This document shows positions 1 through 9,926 of a stretch of 64,000 nt of DNA, piece after piece (the first letter of the stretch is position 1; each line of letters opens with the position of its first letter). The notes beneath the pieces were generated by a model. The model worked only from the letters and a program-made list of their open reading frames with translations, was not told where the DNA came from and ran no database searches. The DNA comes from Pelagibacterales bacterium SAG-MED39 (GTDB lineage Bacteria > Pseudomonadota > Alphaproteobacteria > Pelagibacterales > Pelagibacteraceae), in assembly GCA_014653625.1 (NCBI GenBank), contig JACWEI010000001.1, positions 62,001-126,000 of the forward strand. The letters run 5' to 3'. The position numbers were made by a program, and so were the translations under genes.

Positions 1-174
1 AGCATCCATTGCAATTGTTCTAACAGTGGACTCCCCTAAATGTTGAGCAACTTCTAAAACTAGTCTATTGTCTCCATTTTTACACTCTAATGCTGATAAA
101 ATTTCTGGAAGATCCTCATTAAATTTTACGTCTACTACTGCTCCAATGATCTGTGTGATTTTTCCTTTGCTCAT
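1..174 (-). CDS. atpD: ATP synthase F1 beta subunit, 3' part outside window
   Basis: Catalytic beta subunit of F1-ATPase. Only the first 58 residues are in the window; the gene runs off the left edge. The peptide begins [18 protein letters not shown], the conserved N-terminal beta-barrel strand of AtpD, and reaches the [14 protein letters not shown] segment. The ATG at 174-172 lies two bases after the atpG stop, as expected in the atpHAGDC operon. Identification rests on the N-terminus and on gene order. Confidence 0.95.
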   Translation of the reverse strand, partial: MSKGKITQIIGAVVDVKFNEDLPEILSALECKNGDNRLVLEVAQHLGESTVRTIAMDA

Positions 175-176
175 AA

Positions 177-1052
177 TTATAAACTCTCTGCTCCTGATAT
201 GATTTCTATTAGTTCTTTAGTAATTGCTGCCTGACGACTTCTATTATACTCAATAGTAAGCTTATCAACCATTTCACCTGCGTTTCGGGTTGCATTATCC
301 ATTGCGCTCATTCTTGAGCCCTGTTCACTAGCTGAATTTTCTAACATCGCCTTAAATATTTGTGTTGAAATATTTTTTGGTAGCAAATTGCTTAAAATCT
401 CATCTTCATCTGGTTCAAACTCATAACTATCCTCAGATTTATTTTCCTCTGAATTTTCAACATTTAATGGAATTATTTGTTGTGCTTGAGGAATTTGTAC
501 AATTACATTTTTAAATTGATTATAAAAAATAGTACAAACGTCAAACTCTTCAGCACCAAATTTTTCAATTACCATTTTGCCAACTTTATCAGCATCAAAG
601 TAATTAGCATGTTTAGAATCTTTAAATGAAATATTTGTAATTATCTTATCACCATAAGCTCTTTTAAGTTGATCATTACCTTTTGAACCTACGGTAATAA
701 TCTTTAATTCTTTTTCCTCTTCTGTAAGTTTTGCAAAGTAGCTCTTGGCTTTCTTAATTATATTTGAATTAAAACCACCACATAAACCTCTATCAGAAGT
801 CATCACAACACAAAGATGTATTTTATCATTACCTGATCCAGATAATAATTTTGGAGCATTTTCTTTGTCCGAAATACCACTAAATAAATTTAAAATGATG
901 TTGTTCATTTTTTCAGAATAAGGCCTCCCTTTTTCAGCACTCTCTTGGGCTTTTCTAAGTTTCGCAGCTGCTACCATCTTCATAGCTTTTGTAATTTTTT
1001 GTGTAGATTTTACACTCGCTATTCTTTTTTTAAGGTCGTCTAAACTTGCCAT
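177..1052 (-). CDS. atpG: ATP synthase F1 gamma subunit
   Basis: Central rotor stalk of F1-ATPase, coupling proton flow through F0 to the catalytic alpha3beta3 ring. The 291-residue length is normal. The N-terminus has the conserved [33 protein letters not shown]-type coiled coil (described here in part: [17 protein letters not shown]). The [10 protein letters not shown] motif lies near residue 90, and the C-terminal helix ends in [19 protein letters not shown]. It lies six bases downstream of atpA and two bases upstream of atpD. An acidic stretch near residues 200-220 ([20 protein letters not shown]) is a common variable insert in alphaproteobacterial gamma subunits. Confidence 0.97.
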   Translation of the reverse strand: MASLDDLKKRIASVKSTQKITKAMKMVAAAKLRKAQESAEKGRPYSEKMNNIILNLFSGISDKENAPKLLSGSGNDKIHLCVVMTSDRGLCGGFNSNIIKKAKSYFAKLTEEEKELKIITVGSKGNDQLKRAYGDKIITNISFKDSKHANYFDADKVGKMVIEKFGAEEFDVCTIFYNQFKNVIVQIPQAQQIIPLNVENSEENKSEDSYEFEPDEDEILSNLLPKNISTQIFKAMLENSASEQGSRMSAMDNATRNAGEMVDKLTIEYNRSRQAAITKELIEIISGAESL

Positions 1053-1058
1053 AAGTAA

Positions 1059-2594
1059 TTAATTCTTAAAATTTACTTTTAATTGAGTAATTACTTCAAC
1101 AAGCAATCTCTCTTTATCATCTTCAAGTTTTCCTGAACTTAAAATTGAGTCAATAATTTCAGGTTTATCTGATTTACATTTCTTAATTATTTGATTTTCA
1201 AACTCAGCAATATCTTTTGACTCTATATCATCCAAATACCCTTTCACCCCACAAAAAACTGATATAACTTGTTCAGCTACTGTCATTGGAGAATATTGTT
1301 TTTGTTTAAGAAGCTCTGTTAACTTAGAGCCTCTGTTTAAAAGTTGTTGAGTTGATGCGTCTAAATCAGAGCCAAATTGAGCAAAAGCAGCCATCTCTCT
1401 GTATTGAGCAAGTTCTAATTTCATTGATCCTGAAACCTTTTTCATAGCTTTAGTCTGAGCTGAGGACCCAACTCTTGAAACTGATAGTCCAACGTTAATT
1501 GCTGGTCTTATACCTTGATTGAAAAGTTCAGTTTCTAAAAAAATTTGACCATCTGTAATTGAAATTACGTTGGTTGGAATAAATGCAGATACATCACCAC
1601 CTTGTGTTTCAATAATTGGAAGTGCTGTTAAGGAACCTCCACCATGTTCATCACTTAATTTAGCGGCTCTTTCAAGTAATCTACTATGTAAATAAAAAAC
1701 ATCTCCTGGGTATGCTTCTCGACCTGGAGGTCTTCTTAAAAGTAGAGACATTTGTCTATAAGCAACTGCCTGTTTTGATAAATCATCGTAAATAATTAAT
1801 GCATGCATACCATTATCTCTAAAATATTCACCCATTGTACAGCCAGTGTAAGGGGCTAAAAACTGAAGTGGCGCAGAGTCTGAGGCGGTAGCTGCAACGA
1901 TAGTTGTATATTCCATTGCGCCAGCTTCTTCTAAGGTTTTTTGAATTTGTCTTACAGTTGATCTTTTTTGACCAATCGCAACATAAACACAGTAAAGTTT
2001 TTGTTTTTCATCTCCAGTTTCATTAATTTTTTTCTGATTAATAATTGCATCTATAGCAACAGCAGTTTTGCCAGTTTGTCTATCACCAATAATTAATTCT
2101 CTTTGGCCTCTGCCAACTGGAACCAAACTATCTATTGATTTTAGTCCTGTCTGCATAGGTTCACTGACAGATTGTCTTGGTATAATTCCTGGTGCTTTAA
2201 CCTCCACTCTACTTTTTTGAATACTTTTGTCCAGCGCACCTTTGCCATCAATTGGGTTTCCTAAACCATCAACAACTCTTCCCAATAATTCTTTTCCAAC
2301 TGGAGTATCAACGATATTTCCAGTTCTTTTGACAATATCACCTTCTTTAATATTTCTATCATCACCAAAAATAACGACACCGACATTCTCACTCTCTAAG
2401 TTTAGAGCCATACCTTTAGAACCATCGGCAAATTCGACCATTTCACCAGCCTGAACATTGTCAAGTCCATAAATTCTAGCAATACCGTCTCCAACAGATA
2501 ATACTTGCCCAACTTCTGTCACCTCAGCTTTATCACCAAAATTTTTAATTTCTTCTTTTAATATTTTTGTAACTTCTGAAGGATTTATTTCCAT
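1059..2594 (-). CDS. atpA: ATP synthase F1 alpha subunit
   Basis: Non-catalytic nucleotide-binding subunit of the F1 head. It is 511 residues, the usual length. The P-loop [10 protein letters not shown] is near residue 170. The [20 protein letters not shown] segment and the [16 protein letters not shown] region carrying the arginine finger are intact. It starts at an ATG immediately after the atpH stop (2595) and is translated in the same direction as atpG and atpD, so it is the second gene of the operon. Confidence 0.98.
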   Translation of the reverse strand: MEINPSEVTKILKEEIKNFGDKAEVTEVGQVLSVGDGIARIYGLDNVQAGEMVEFADGSKGMALNLESENVGVVIFGDDRNIKEGDIVKRTGNIVDTPVGKELLGRVVDGLGNPIDGKGALDKSIQKSRVEVKAPGIIPRQSVSEPMQTGLKSIDSLVPVGRGQRELIIGDRQTGKTAVAIDAIINQKKINETGDEKQKLYCVYVAIGQKRSTVRQIQKTLEEAGAMEYTTIVAATASDSAPLQFLAPYTGCTMGEYFRDNGMHALIIYDDLSKQAVAYRQMSLLLRRPPGREAYPGDVFYLHSRLLERAAKLSDEHGGGSLTALPIIETQGGDVSAFIPTNVISITDGQIFLETELFNQGIRPAINVGLSVSRVGSSAQTKAMKKVSGSMKLELAQYREMAAFAQFGSDLDASTQQLLNRGSKLTELLKQKQYSPMTVAEQVISVFCGVKGYLDDIESKDIAEFENQIIKKCKSDKPEIIDSILSSGKLEDDKERLLVEVITQLKVNFKN

Positions 2595-3152
2595 TTATGC
2601 CTCTATCATTCTATTTTGAATTTGTTGTAGTTTATTTTTAATTGAAGTATCCACCATAGTACTTCCAACTTGTACTACTAAGCCCCCTATTAAACTTTTA
2701 TCATGTTTGTAATTTAATTTTATTTTTGAGCTAAAATTTTTAGCAAGCAAATCTGTAATTTGGGAGATTTCATCTTTAGATAGTTCCTTTGCAGACTTTA
2801 ATTCAGCTTTTAATTCTCCTCTTTTTTTTGAGCATAATTCAATAAAGCTCTTTAAAATTTGTTCCACATAAAAAAAACGCCTTTTATCAATTAAAAAACT
2901 TAAAAAATTTTTTAATAAACTCTCAAATTTATTATTATTCGAAATGCCGTTAATAACTTTTAAAAGATCATCTTTGGTGTTTGTTGGATCTTTAATTAAA
3001 TTTGAAAAATCTTTACTAGAGGAAATTAAATTTAATATAGATAAGGATTGATCTTCTACTTGTGTAAGAACATTGGTTTCACTAGCAAGTTCATGCAAGG
3101 CTAAAGAATATCTATCAGCTGAAGTTATTGAAAATTCCCTACTTTTACTCAA
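2595..3152 (-). CDS. atpH: ATP synthase F1 delta subunit
   Basis: Peripheral stalk subunit linking F1 to F0. It is 185 residues, normal for the family. The N-terminal helical domain contains ADRYSLALHELA and the C-terminal part contains the typical LIGGLVVQVGSTMVDTSIKNKL signature near residues 154-175. The start is a TTG at 3152-3150. It is chosen because an AGAGG Shine-Dalgarno core lies seven bases upstream and no ATG precedes the conserved N-terminus. It is the first F1 gene here; no F0 genes are in the window, as is usual for SAR11 and other Alphaproteobacteria, where F0 genes are encoded elsewhere. Confidence 0.93.
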   Translation of the reverse strand: MSKSREFSITSADRYSLALHELASETNVLTQVEDQSLSILNLISSSKDFSNLIKDPTNTKDDLLKVINGISNNNKFESLLKNFLSFLIDKRRFFYVEQILKSFIELCSKKRGELKAELKSAKELSKDEISQITDLLAKNFSSKIKLNYKHDKSLIGGLVVQVGSTMVDTSIKNKLQQIQNRMIEA

Positions 3153-3159
3153 TTTTATA

Positions 3160-3164
3160 CCTCT
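3160..3164 (-). promoter_or_regulatory. Ribosome binding site that decides the TTG start of atpH
   Basis: The minus strand reads AGAGG here, seven bases before the TTG at 3152-3150. No ATG in the same frame gives a better N-terminus, so this site supports a TTG start. Confidence 0.6.
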
Positions 3165-3260
3165 ATAATGTTGAAAATTATTTTAAAAACACGTTTTAAT
3201 TAACATATGGTTATAATGTCTTCAAGTAGCACATTCATTAAATATGCCTTTTTTTAAGGG

Positions 3261-5216
3261 TTAATTGAAGTTTATTGGATCAACATCAACTGACAGTTTT
3301 ATTCCTGAAGAAAATTTATAATTTGAAATTATTATTGCTATTGAATTTTGTAATTTTAATGTTTTTGCTCCTCTTATTAATAACCTAATTCTATATTTCT
3401 TTTTCAATCTAAATATTGGAGCACTAACAGGTCCCAAAATTCTACCCTCTATCTTTTTTTCAATAAAATTTTTAAAATTAAAAGCTTCTTTTTCTAACTT
3501 TATCTCATTATCTCCAGTCAAGATTAATGAAATAAATCTTTGAAAAGGAGGAAGTTTATTTTGTCTTCTAATATTTAATTCTCTATCTAAAAATACATCT
3601 GGATTACTATTGGTTAAATCTGATATCATTTTAACGTTAGTGTCATAAGTTTGGAAATATACTGTAGCAGGCTTGCCTGTTCTTCCAGCTCTTCCAGAAA
3701 GTTGGTGGTATAGCTGTAGATTTTTTTCTGCCCCTCTTAAATCGTGTCCTTGTGATGAAAGATCAATATCAACTACTACAATACAATTTAAGTTTGGAAA
3801 ATGAAAACCTTTAGAAATTAATTGTGTTCCAACAAGAATTTGAACTTCATTATTTACTATTCTTTCTAATTTTAAAACTGAATTTTTTTTATTCATTGTA
3901 TCACTAGAGAAGATTTCAATTTTTTTTTGAGGAAAGTTTTTTTTAACTTCTTCAGATATTCTTTCTACACCAGGACCACTGAAAATAATTTCACAAATTC
4001 CCTCTTTTGGACAAGTTCTTTTTAATGAAGATTTAAAACCACAATAGTGACATAATAAATTATTTTTACTTTTATGATAAACTAGATTGATTGAACAGTT
4101 TGGACACGAAAAACTATTAAAACATTTATTACAAAGTACATGGGGAGAAAATCCTCTTCGATTTAAAAAAAATAATACTTGATCATTTTTATTGAGATGA
4201 AAGTTTACTTTATCTATTATCTTTTTTGAAAGCCAAGATTGTTTCTCTAATTTATTTTCATTGAGATTTATTATTTCATAATTTGGTAAAGATGCATTTT
4301 GATAACGTTGTTCTAATTTAGAAATACTATATTTTCCTTTTTTGACATTTTCATATGTTTCAATTGATGGCACTGAAGTTATTAAATTAATAGGAATATT
4401 TTCAAATGATGCTCTTGAAATTGCCATATCTCTTGCATTGTAAGTCACACCTTCATCTTGTTTATAAGATTGATCGTGTTCTTCATCGACTATAATTAAT
4501 CCTAATTTTTTAAATGGCAAAAATAAAGATGACCTTGCTCCTATTACAACTTTAATTTGTCCATTTGCAACACCACTCCAAATAACTTCTTTCTTTTTTT
4601 TTGAAATACCAGAGTGCCAAATTGCAGGTATGGCTCCAAAAAATTCTAAAAATTTTTTTTCAAATTGACCTGTTAATCCTATTTCAGGTAAAAGTATTAG
4701 ACCTTGAAAACCACTATTTACAATTTTTTTTAAAGCTGAAAAATAAACAATAGTTTTTCCTGATCCAGTTGTGCCCTGGAGAACATGAACTCTGAATTTG
4801 TCATTAGAAATATTCATTTTTTTTAAAGATCTTTTTTGTTCCTCAGAAAGTTCAATTTTGCTTGGCTTAATATTGTTATTGAAAGTCTTGAAAGCTTCTT
4901 TTTGAAACTTTTCAACAGCATTACTACTTAATAAAACTAATTTCAGAGCCATTCCTTTTGGAATTATATTGTATTCAGCAAACCAATTAAGAAATTTTAT
5001 AGTTGTTTTTTTAAGTGGAGTTACATTTAATTTTTTTAAAACTTTTTTTAGTTTAAAATTCTTATTATTTTTTTTTTCAAATTCATCCCAAACAATTCCT
5101 GTCATTTTGGATTTACCAAAGGGTACCATTACGTAATCACCTATTTTTAGGTTTAAATTACTTTCATATGTAAAAGGATGTTTGAAAATATTGGGTAATA
5201 GAATCGGAAACTTCAT
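3261..5216 (-). CDS. priA: Primosomal protein N' (replication restart helicase)
   Basis: Superfamily 2 DNA helicase that recognises abandoned replication forks and reloads the replisome. Walker A is GTTGSGKT near residue 150. The DEEH box (VDEEHDQSYKQ) is near 245. A cysteine-rich zinc insertion lies around residues 365-405, with CNKCFNSFSCPNCS and later CHYC and C residues. Helicase motifs GTQLISKGFHFPN and QLSGRAGRTGKP follow. At 651 residues it is at the short end for PriA, with a reduced N-terminal 3'BD and winged-helix part, in keeping with a streamlined genome. It lies beside the atp operon on the same strand after a 108-base gap. Confidence 0.95.
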   Translation of the reverse strand: MKFPILLPNIFKHPFTYESNLNLKIGDYVMVPFGKSKMTGIVWDEFEKKNNKNFKLKKVLKKLNVTPLKKTTIKFLNWFAEYNIIPKGMALKLVLLSSNAVEKFQKEAFKTFNNNIKPSKIELSEEQKRSLKKMNISNDKFRVHVLQGTTGSGKTIVYFSALKKIVNSGFQGLILLPEIGLTGQFEKKFLEFFGAIPAIWHSGISKKKKEVIWSGVANGQIKVVIGARSSLFLPFKKLGLIIVDEEHDQSYKQDEGVTYNARDMAISRASFENIPINLITSVPSIETYENVKKGKYSISKLEQRYQNASLPNYEIINLNENKLEKQSWLSKKIIDKVNFHLNKNDQVLFFLNRRGFSPHVLCNKCFNSFSCPNCSINLVYHKSKNNLLCHYCGFKSSLKRTCPKEGICEIIFSGPGVERISEEVKKNFPQKKIEIFSSDTMNKKNSVLKLERIVNNEVQILVGTQLISKGFHFPNLNCIVVVDIDLSSQGHDLRGAEKNLQLYHQLSGRAGRTGKPATVYFQTYDTNVKMISDLTNSNPDVFLDRELNIRRQNKLPPFQRFISLILTGDNEIKLEKEAFNFKNFIEKKIEGRILGPVSAPIFRLKKKYRIRLLIRGAKTLKLQNSIAIIISNYKFSSGIKLSVDVDPINFN

Positions 5217-5250
5217 ACTCTAATAATATGACAATTTCATACTTAATTAA

Positions 5251-7644
5251 CTAAAATGTATTTGAAATCTTTAAGTTTACACCATAATCAGGGATTTGAC
5301 TCATCAGATTGTAGTTTGATCCTAATTTTATATCAAAACCGTTTATATTTTTTTTGTAAGCAACTGAAGCAGTTCGATCCACTAATTCTAATGCAAATTC
5401 GTCTTTTCTATGAGTAACATAACCAGTTAACAAATATAAAGTATCACTATGACTATTCTTAGTTTGAAACCTCTCATAAAAAAACATCATTGAAAGACCT
5501 GTATTATTTAATATATCGAAACCAATTTTGCCTTTAATACTCTCATCATCTTCTTGATCAATAGATTTAGTATATTTTGTGTTGGGATCTGACACATAAT
5601 TTAAAGAAACATCGGAACTTGGACTAAGATCATACCCAAGGTCTAAGGCTATAGAGGGTCTTAAAATGTAATCTTTTTTTGAAATTTCATTACTTACAAT
5701 AAAACCTCCAGATATTCCTAACGTCTCAACAGTTTGTTTGTCGTACTGAAGAGCATTAATTCCTTTTTCACTATAATCATCTAAAGTTGTATGACTAATA
5801 TCTAGTTTAAAGTTTGGGGATATATCTCTATTATTTTTTTTGAAAGTATTTATATAATGCAAAGAACCGAAAACTTGACTTCCATTTCTTTCACCATTTA
5901 AAGTATTGTTGCCATCTATTCTTATATTTTCGAAATCGATTTTACTTAGCCCTAAAATTCCTTCTAAGTATTTATTTTTTCCAGTGTTTAGTGTTCTATA
6001 AGTTGAAAAACTATATGCATCAATATCTGTTGATGTACCCTTATCACCCACATCTACATCCTCGTCTGTATAAGTAATAGTATAACCTTGCACAGTTTTT
6101 TCGTCAGTTTTTTTATCAAATCCAAGTGTTATTGCATTTGAAGAAATATCCTTTCTTGATGAATTTGTAGTGCTACCAACTTCTCCAACACTTACACTAC
6201 CCTCACTCCAAAATAACCAACTTTCATTTATATTTTTTTGAGGTTTGTTGTAATTGATTGATTGAAAAAGTATTTCTGAAATTTTTTCTAGTTTAGGATC
6301 AACAAAATTTAGATTAATACTTTGAGGTTTTAAATCTCCTTCCAAGCTATAACCTCTTATCCAATTGAGTCTGTTGAAAATTGGGTTGATTACATGTGAA
6401 AGTATTTTTTTAGGCGCACTAGTTTGAGCTTCGATTAATCCTACTACATCTTTTTTATTTAATGGATTTGATATTGTGGTTCCAGTTGAAAAATTATAAG
6501 TAGTTGTATCGTTACTTGGTATCCCAGCGTAATTATTTCTTGAAATATCTATGATTGCAGTTGCATCTATCTGAACGTAATAATCTGAATTCATCTCTAA
6601 ATCAGATGATGGCTTAAAAGTTATTTGAGTATTGCTTGATAGAGTTACATCAGTTTCGACATTAAAAGTTTGTACAACGCTGTTATCACTAGTTTTTTTT
6701 AAAGTAATATTTCCACTTCCAATTTTAATAATTTCACTGAAGTTCAAAACTATATTTGTAGAACAATCTACATCTGTATCATTATCACTTGGTGAAGATG
6801 AGCTTAATGTTGGGGCAGTTCCTGGAAAATCATTTTCATCCCAACTAGGGCTATTAATAAGTGTTCCGTCATTGTTATTTACCTCTCCAAATAATGTGGA
6901 TGAACCTGTTCCATTATTTTCTTCATTTACTTCGTCATCCATTGACCAATATTCACTTAAAGATCCTGAGGAAATATAATCACCATAATTTTCACCTGCA
7001 TATAAAGTTTCTCCTCCATTATACAATTGTACTATTTCATCATCAGAGAGTGTTGAGCTCCATATACCCACCTCGTCTATTTTGCCGTTAAAATGATATT
7101 TTACTTTGTTTGCATTATCATTTGGAATGTGAGGATATTTGTTAGTTCTACCAGCACCTATGTACAATCTTTGATTTGTGTTTTCAACAATTGGAACATC
7201 ACCATTATCTCCATTTTTTATTAAAACACCATCAGCATAAAGTTTCATTATGTTCGTAGACTCTTGAAATGTAACGGTCTGCATTTGCCAGGTCCCTACA
7301 TTTATGTCTGTAGTGGAATTCACTTGTGCCCATGTATCATCAGTAGCTCCATCACCTGCCCAAAAAGACCATTGTTCATCAGTTGCTATATAAACCATAA
7401 AGCCACCTCCTTCATTACCATTAATCGTGTCTGTTCGAGATGTCACTGATGACTGAAAGTCATTTGAAGCTCCTGTTTTTACCCAAACATTTACTGAGAA
7501 ATCACCAGTTGGGTTCATTGACGAATCAAAAGGAAAGTCTACATAATTTGTTGAGCCATCAAAACTTAATGAGTAATCAGTTGCAAACGATTTGGAGGTA
7601 AATAAAGTTAAGAAAAGTAATAAAATTACAAAAACTTTTTTCAT
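5251..7644 (-). CDS. Autotransporter-like surface protein, LamG + Ig-like head
   Basis: Predicted secreted outer-membrane protein of 797 residues. A signal peptide (MKKVFVILLLFLTLFTSKSFA) is followed by a LamG/concanavalin-like beta-sandwich at about residues 23-215 (SLSFDGSTNYVDFP, GKIDEVGIWSSTLSDDEI). An SbsA/Big_5-type Ig-like domain spans about 275-392 (SSPSDNDTDVDCSTNIVLNF). After a neck with NPIFNRLNWIRG comes an autotransporter-type beta-barrel region, from about 475 (WLFWSEGSVSVGEVGSTT) to a terminal Phe. The neck and barrel resemble those of the next three genes; the head does not. LamG domains often bind glycans, so an adhesin is likely, but no function is proven. It is last in the tandem set on the minus strand. 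Confidence 0.75.
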   Translation of the reverse strand: MKKVFVILLLFLTLFTSKSFATDYSLSFDGSTNYVDFPFDSSMNPTGDFSVNVWVKTGASNDFQSSVTSRTDTINGNEGGGFMVYIATDEQWSFWAGDGATDDTWAQVNSTTDINVGTWQMQTVTFQESTNIMKLYADGVLIKNGDNGDVPIVENTNQRLYIGAGRTNKYPHIPNDNANKVKYHFNGKIDEVGIWSSTLSDDEIVQLYNGGETLYAGENYGDYISSGSLSEYWSMDDEVNEENNGTGSSTLFGEVNNNDGTLINSPSWDENDFPGTAPTLSSSSPSDNDTDVDCSTNIVLNFSEIIKIGSGNITLKKTSDNSVVQTFNVETDVTLSSNTQITFKPSSDLEMNSDYYVQIDATAIIDISRNNYAGIPSNDTTTYNFSTGTTISNPLNKKDVVGLIEAQTSAPKKILSHVINPIFNRLNWIRGYSLEGDLKPQSINLNFVDPKLEKISEILFQSINYNKPQKNINESWLFWSEGSVSVGEVGSTTNSSRKDISSNAITLGFDKKTDEKTVQGYTITYTDEDVDVGDKGTSTDIDAYSFSTYRTLNTGKNKYLEGILGLSKIDFENIRIDGNNTLNGERNGSQVFGSLHYINTFKKNNRDISPNFKLDISHTTLDDYSEKGINALQYDKQTVETLGISGGFIVSNEISKKDYILRPSIALDLGYDLSPSSDVSLNYVSDPNTKYTKSIDQEDDESIKGKIGFDILNNTGLSMMFFYERFQTKNSHSDTLYLLTGYVTHRKDEFALELVDRTASVAYKKNINGFDIKLGSNYNLMSQIPDYGVNLKISNTF

Positions 7645-7654
7645 TTTCTGAAAT

Positions 7655-9901
7655 CTAAAATTTATGAATTAAATTTATAGATGCTTCATCAATTATATTT
7701 GGTTTCATTACGTCTTGATTATTTAATTTAAAATCAATTTCAAAATCATTAATATTTTTGCTTATCTTAAACTCAGATCCAATATTTTCTGAACCTTCTA
7801 AATTAAAAGCATAGTTAGTTTTTTTGTTAGGCAAATACCCAAGTGCAATATGTATTTTATCTGTATAACCAGTTCCTAATTCTTGGTTACGCTCATATAT
7901 TAAAAAGATACTAAAACTATTCGGCATAATTATATCGATACCAATTTCACCATTTAAATTATGCAATGATCCAGTATGCAATGTTTCATTAAATTTTGTG
8001 CTTCCATCTGAAACATAAGTATACTTAAAATTAGAGGAACGATCAATATTAGCAACATACTCTAACTTACCGTGTCTTTTAAAAGTATAATCATCACTAG
8101 ATAAATCCTCTACAACTGCTAATCCTGTTCTTATTTTTTTTGATCTTACGTGTTGTTTTTTTACATCAATAGCACCATTACCTGACTCTTTGTAAGATCC
8201 TAGAATAGTATGACCAACATCAAATCTACCTGAAGGAATAAAAGTAAAATTATTTTTTTTAATTTCGTCTTTAATTCTAATTGTTCCGTACAATTGTTCA
8301 CCATTCCTGTCAGCAGTTAAATTTTTGCCATCTAAAACAGTTAATAAGTTTGAGCTTAATTTACCAATGCCAACAATCGTGTCTAAAAACTTTGTATCAT
8401 CTTTAATGGGAGATGTTGCATAATATGTAAGGTTATATGTATCGGTATCTAGATTGCTCCCCGAAGTTCCAACATCAACATCATTTCTGCCTACTCTAAA
8501 AGCTAATCCTTTAATTCCATTTTTGTCAGTAAATTGATCTCTACCAATTGTAATAGCATCTGTTCCAATCTTTTTAGCTGAAGAAATGCTAGTATCTCCT
8601 ATTTTACCAACAACAATACTTCCCTCACTCCAATAAAATACATCCTGTTTTTTGTCTTCTTTCTTTTTAGTAGTAGAAGTTTTTACAGCTTCAGTTAAAG
8701 AATTAATTATTTGATTGTTAAAATTTAAATCAATATTAAGATTTGTTAAATTTTGTTTATCTTTATTTCTTCTAATCCATTTTAAACGATTTAAAGCAGT
8801 ATCGGTTGAATGATCTATAGTTCTTTTAGCAATTTCGATTTGGGCTTCCATCATTGCAGTTCTGTCTTTGTTATCTGTAATTGGAGGACATTTTCCTGTA
8901 ATGATATTAAAAGGACAAACTAAATCAAATTCATGCACCATATCATCACCGCTATCTGTGAAATCATTCCCAAGATACATTTTTAAACCATTTTTATTAA
9001 ATGCAATTGGTCTTAATTGATCTAGATCACTTAAGGTCTTCATATTAACTTCCCCATCAACTGTAAATGTGGAGGTATCAAATTCTCCTCCTAATGAAAT
9101 TTGGGTAACCTCCTTATGACTACCATGATGATCTGCTATAAAAATTCTTTTACCATTTTCACTAAATTCCATTCCCATAGGATTCGCAACATGGCTACCA
9201 AGATTTATTCCGGCACTTAAGACTAACGACATGGTGGTCAAATCATAAGGAGTTGATAATTTATATTCTAAAATTCTATCATGAGTGTTTGACTCCATTA
9301 AGATAAATAATTTTTTCCCATCGTTACTTATTGAAACTCCTTGAGGATGATTGTCTTCATGTGTTGCATGGTCAAGGGCTTGACTGCCATTTTGATATGT
9401 TGGGGAGTCAAGATCAGTTGTTCTTTGAGCATAACTACAAGTCGAAACATCAAAAGGTACACTTAAATCAAATCTGTAAATCCTATCATCATCTTCACCG
9501 TTAGATGTAGCACGACTCGCTAAATAAATTTTGGTACCGTCTTTACTAATCTCCATTTGATAAGGATCGTGACGATTAGAGGTACCATGGTTTAAATGAC
9601 ATGCCTCACTGTCACCAGTATAAGTTTTAGTTGAAATATCATAGGGCGTTGAAAGTGTATATTCGTGTATGAAACTATATTCTACTTCTTCAGTATCATC
9701 TCGAGAAAACATAATGAACATTTTTGTTCCATCATTATTAAATTGAATTCCACTTACTATTTCATCAGTGTTAGGAGTCTCACCCCCTATGTTTCCGTCA
9801 CTAACTTTTGTACTTTGCACTTCGGTAACCATTGCGCCAAATGAATTAGAGATTGGTAATAATATAAAAATCACAAATAGGATTTTTCTTATTAAAGACA
9901 T
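7655..9901 (-). CDS. Autotransporter-like surface protein with beta-propeller head (copy 2)
   Basis: 748 residues. An N-terminal signal peptide (MSLIRKILFVIFILLPISNSFGA) is followed by about 300 residues of repeated blades of the form FNNDGTKMFI...EYTLSTPYDIST, consistent with a six- or seven-bladed beta-propeller. A CPPITDNKDRTAMMEAQIEIAKR helical neck and the NRLKWIRRN motif precede the C-terminal beta-barrel (FYWSEGSIVVGKIGDTS to the final ...SINLIHKF). The terminal Phe fits an outer-membrane barrel recognised by the BAM complex. It is paralogous to the three neighbours. Substrate or ligand is unknown. Confidence 0.72.
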   Translation of the reverse strand: MSLIRKILFVIFILLPISNSFGAMVTEVQSTKVSDGNIGGETPNTDEIVSGIQFNNDGTKMFIMFSRDDTEEVEYSFIHEYTLSTPYDISTKTYTGDSEACHLNHGTSNRHDPYQMEISKDGTKIYLASRATSNGEDDDRIYRFDLSVPFDVSTCSYAQRTTDLDSPTYQNGSQALDHATHEDNHPQGVSISNDGKKLFILMESNTHDRILEYKLSTPYDLTTMSLVLSAGINLGSHVANPMGMEFSENGKRIFIADHHGSHKEVTQISLGGEFDTSTFTVDGEVNMKTLSDLDQLRPIAFNKNGLKMYLGNDFTDSGDDMVHEFDLVCPFNIITGKCPPITDNKDRTAMMEAQIEIAKRTIDHSTDTALNRLKWIRRNKDKQNLTNLNIDLNFNNQIINSLTEAVKTSTTKKKEDKKQDVFYWSEGSIVVGKIGDTSISSAKKIGTDAITIGRDQFTDKNGIKGLAFRVGRNDVDVGTSGSNLDTDTYNLTYYATSPIKDDTKFLDTIVGIGKLSSNLLTVLDGKNLTADRNGEQLYGTIRIKDEIKKNNFTFIPSGRFDVGHTILGSYKESGNGAIDVKKQHVRSKKIRTGLAVVEDLSSDDYTFKRHGKLEYVANIDRSSNFKYTYVSDGSTKFNETLHTGSLHNLNGEIGIDIIMPNSFSIFLIYERNQELGTGYTDKIHIALGYLPNKKTNYAFNLEGSENIGSEFKISKNINDFEIDFKLNNQDVMKPNIIDEASINLIHKF

Positions 9902-9926
9902 TTAGGTCTTTTATATGAATTTAAAT

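Noticed and set aside
3165-3260. A sigma70 promoter for the atp operon (TATAAC near 3210).
   Set aside because: No -35 at a normal distance; the TTGAAG present is only a few bases from the -10-like element.
6632-6979. Plus-strand open frames within the autotransporter-like genes and other long genes.
   Set aside because: They lie opposite well-supported coding frames, have no recognisable domains and show low-complexity antisense translations.
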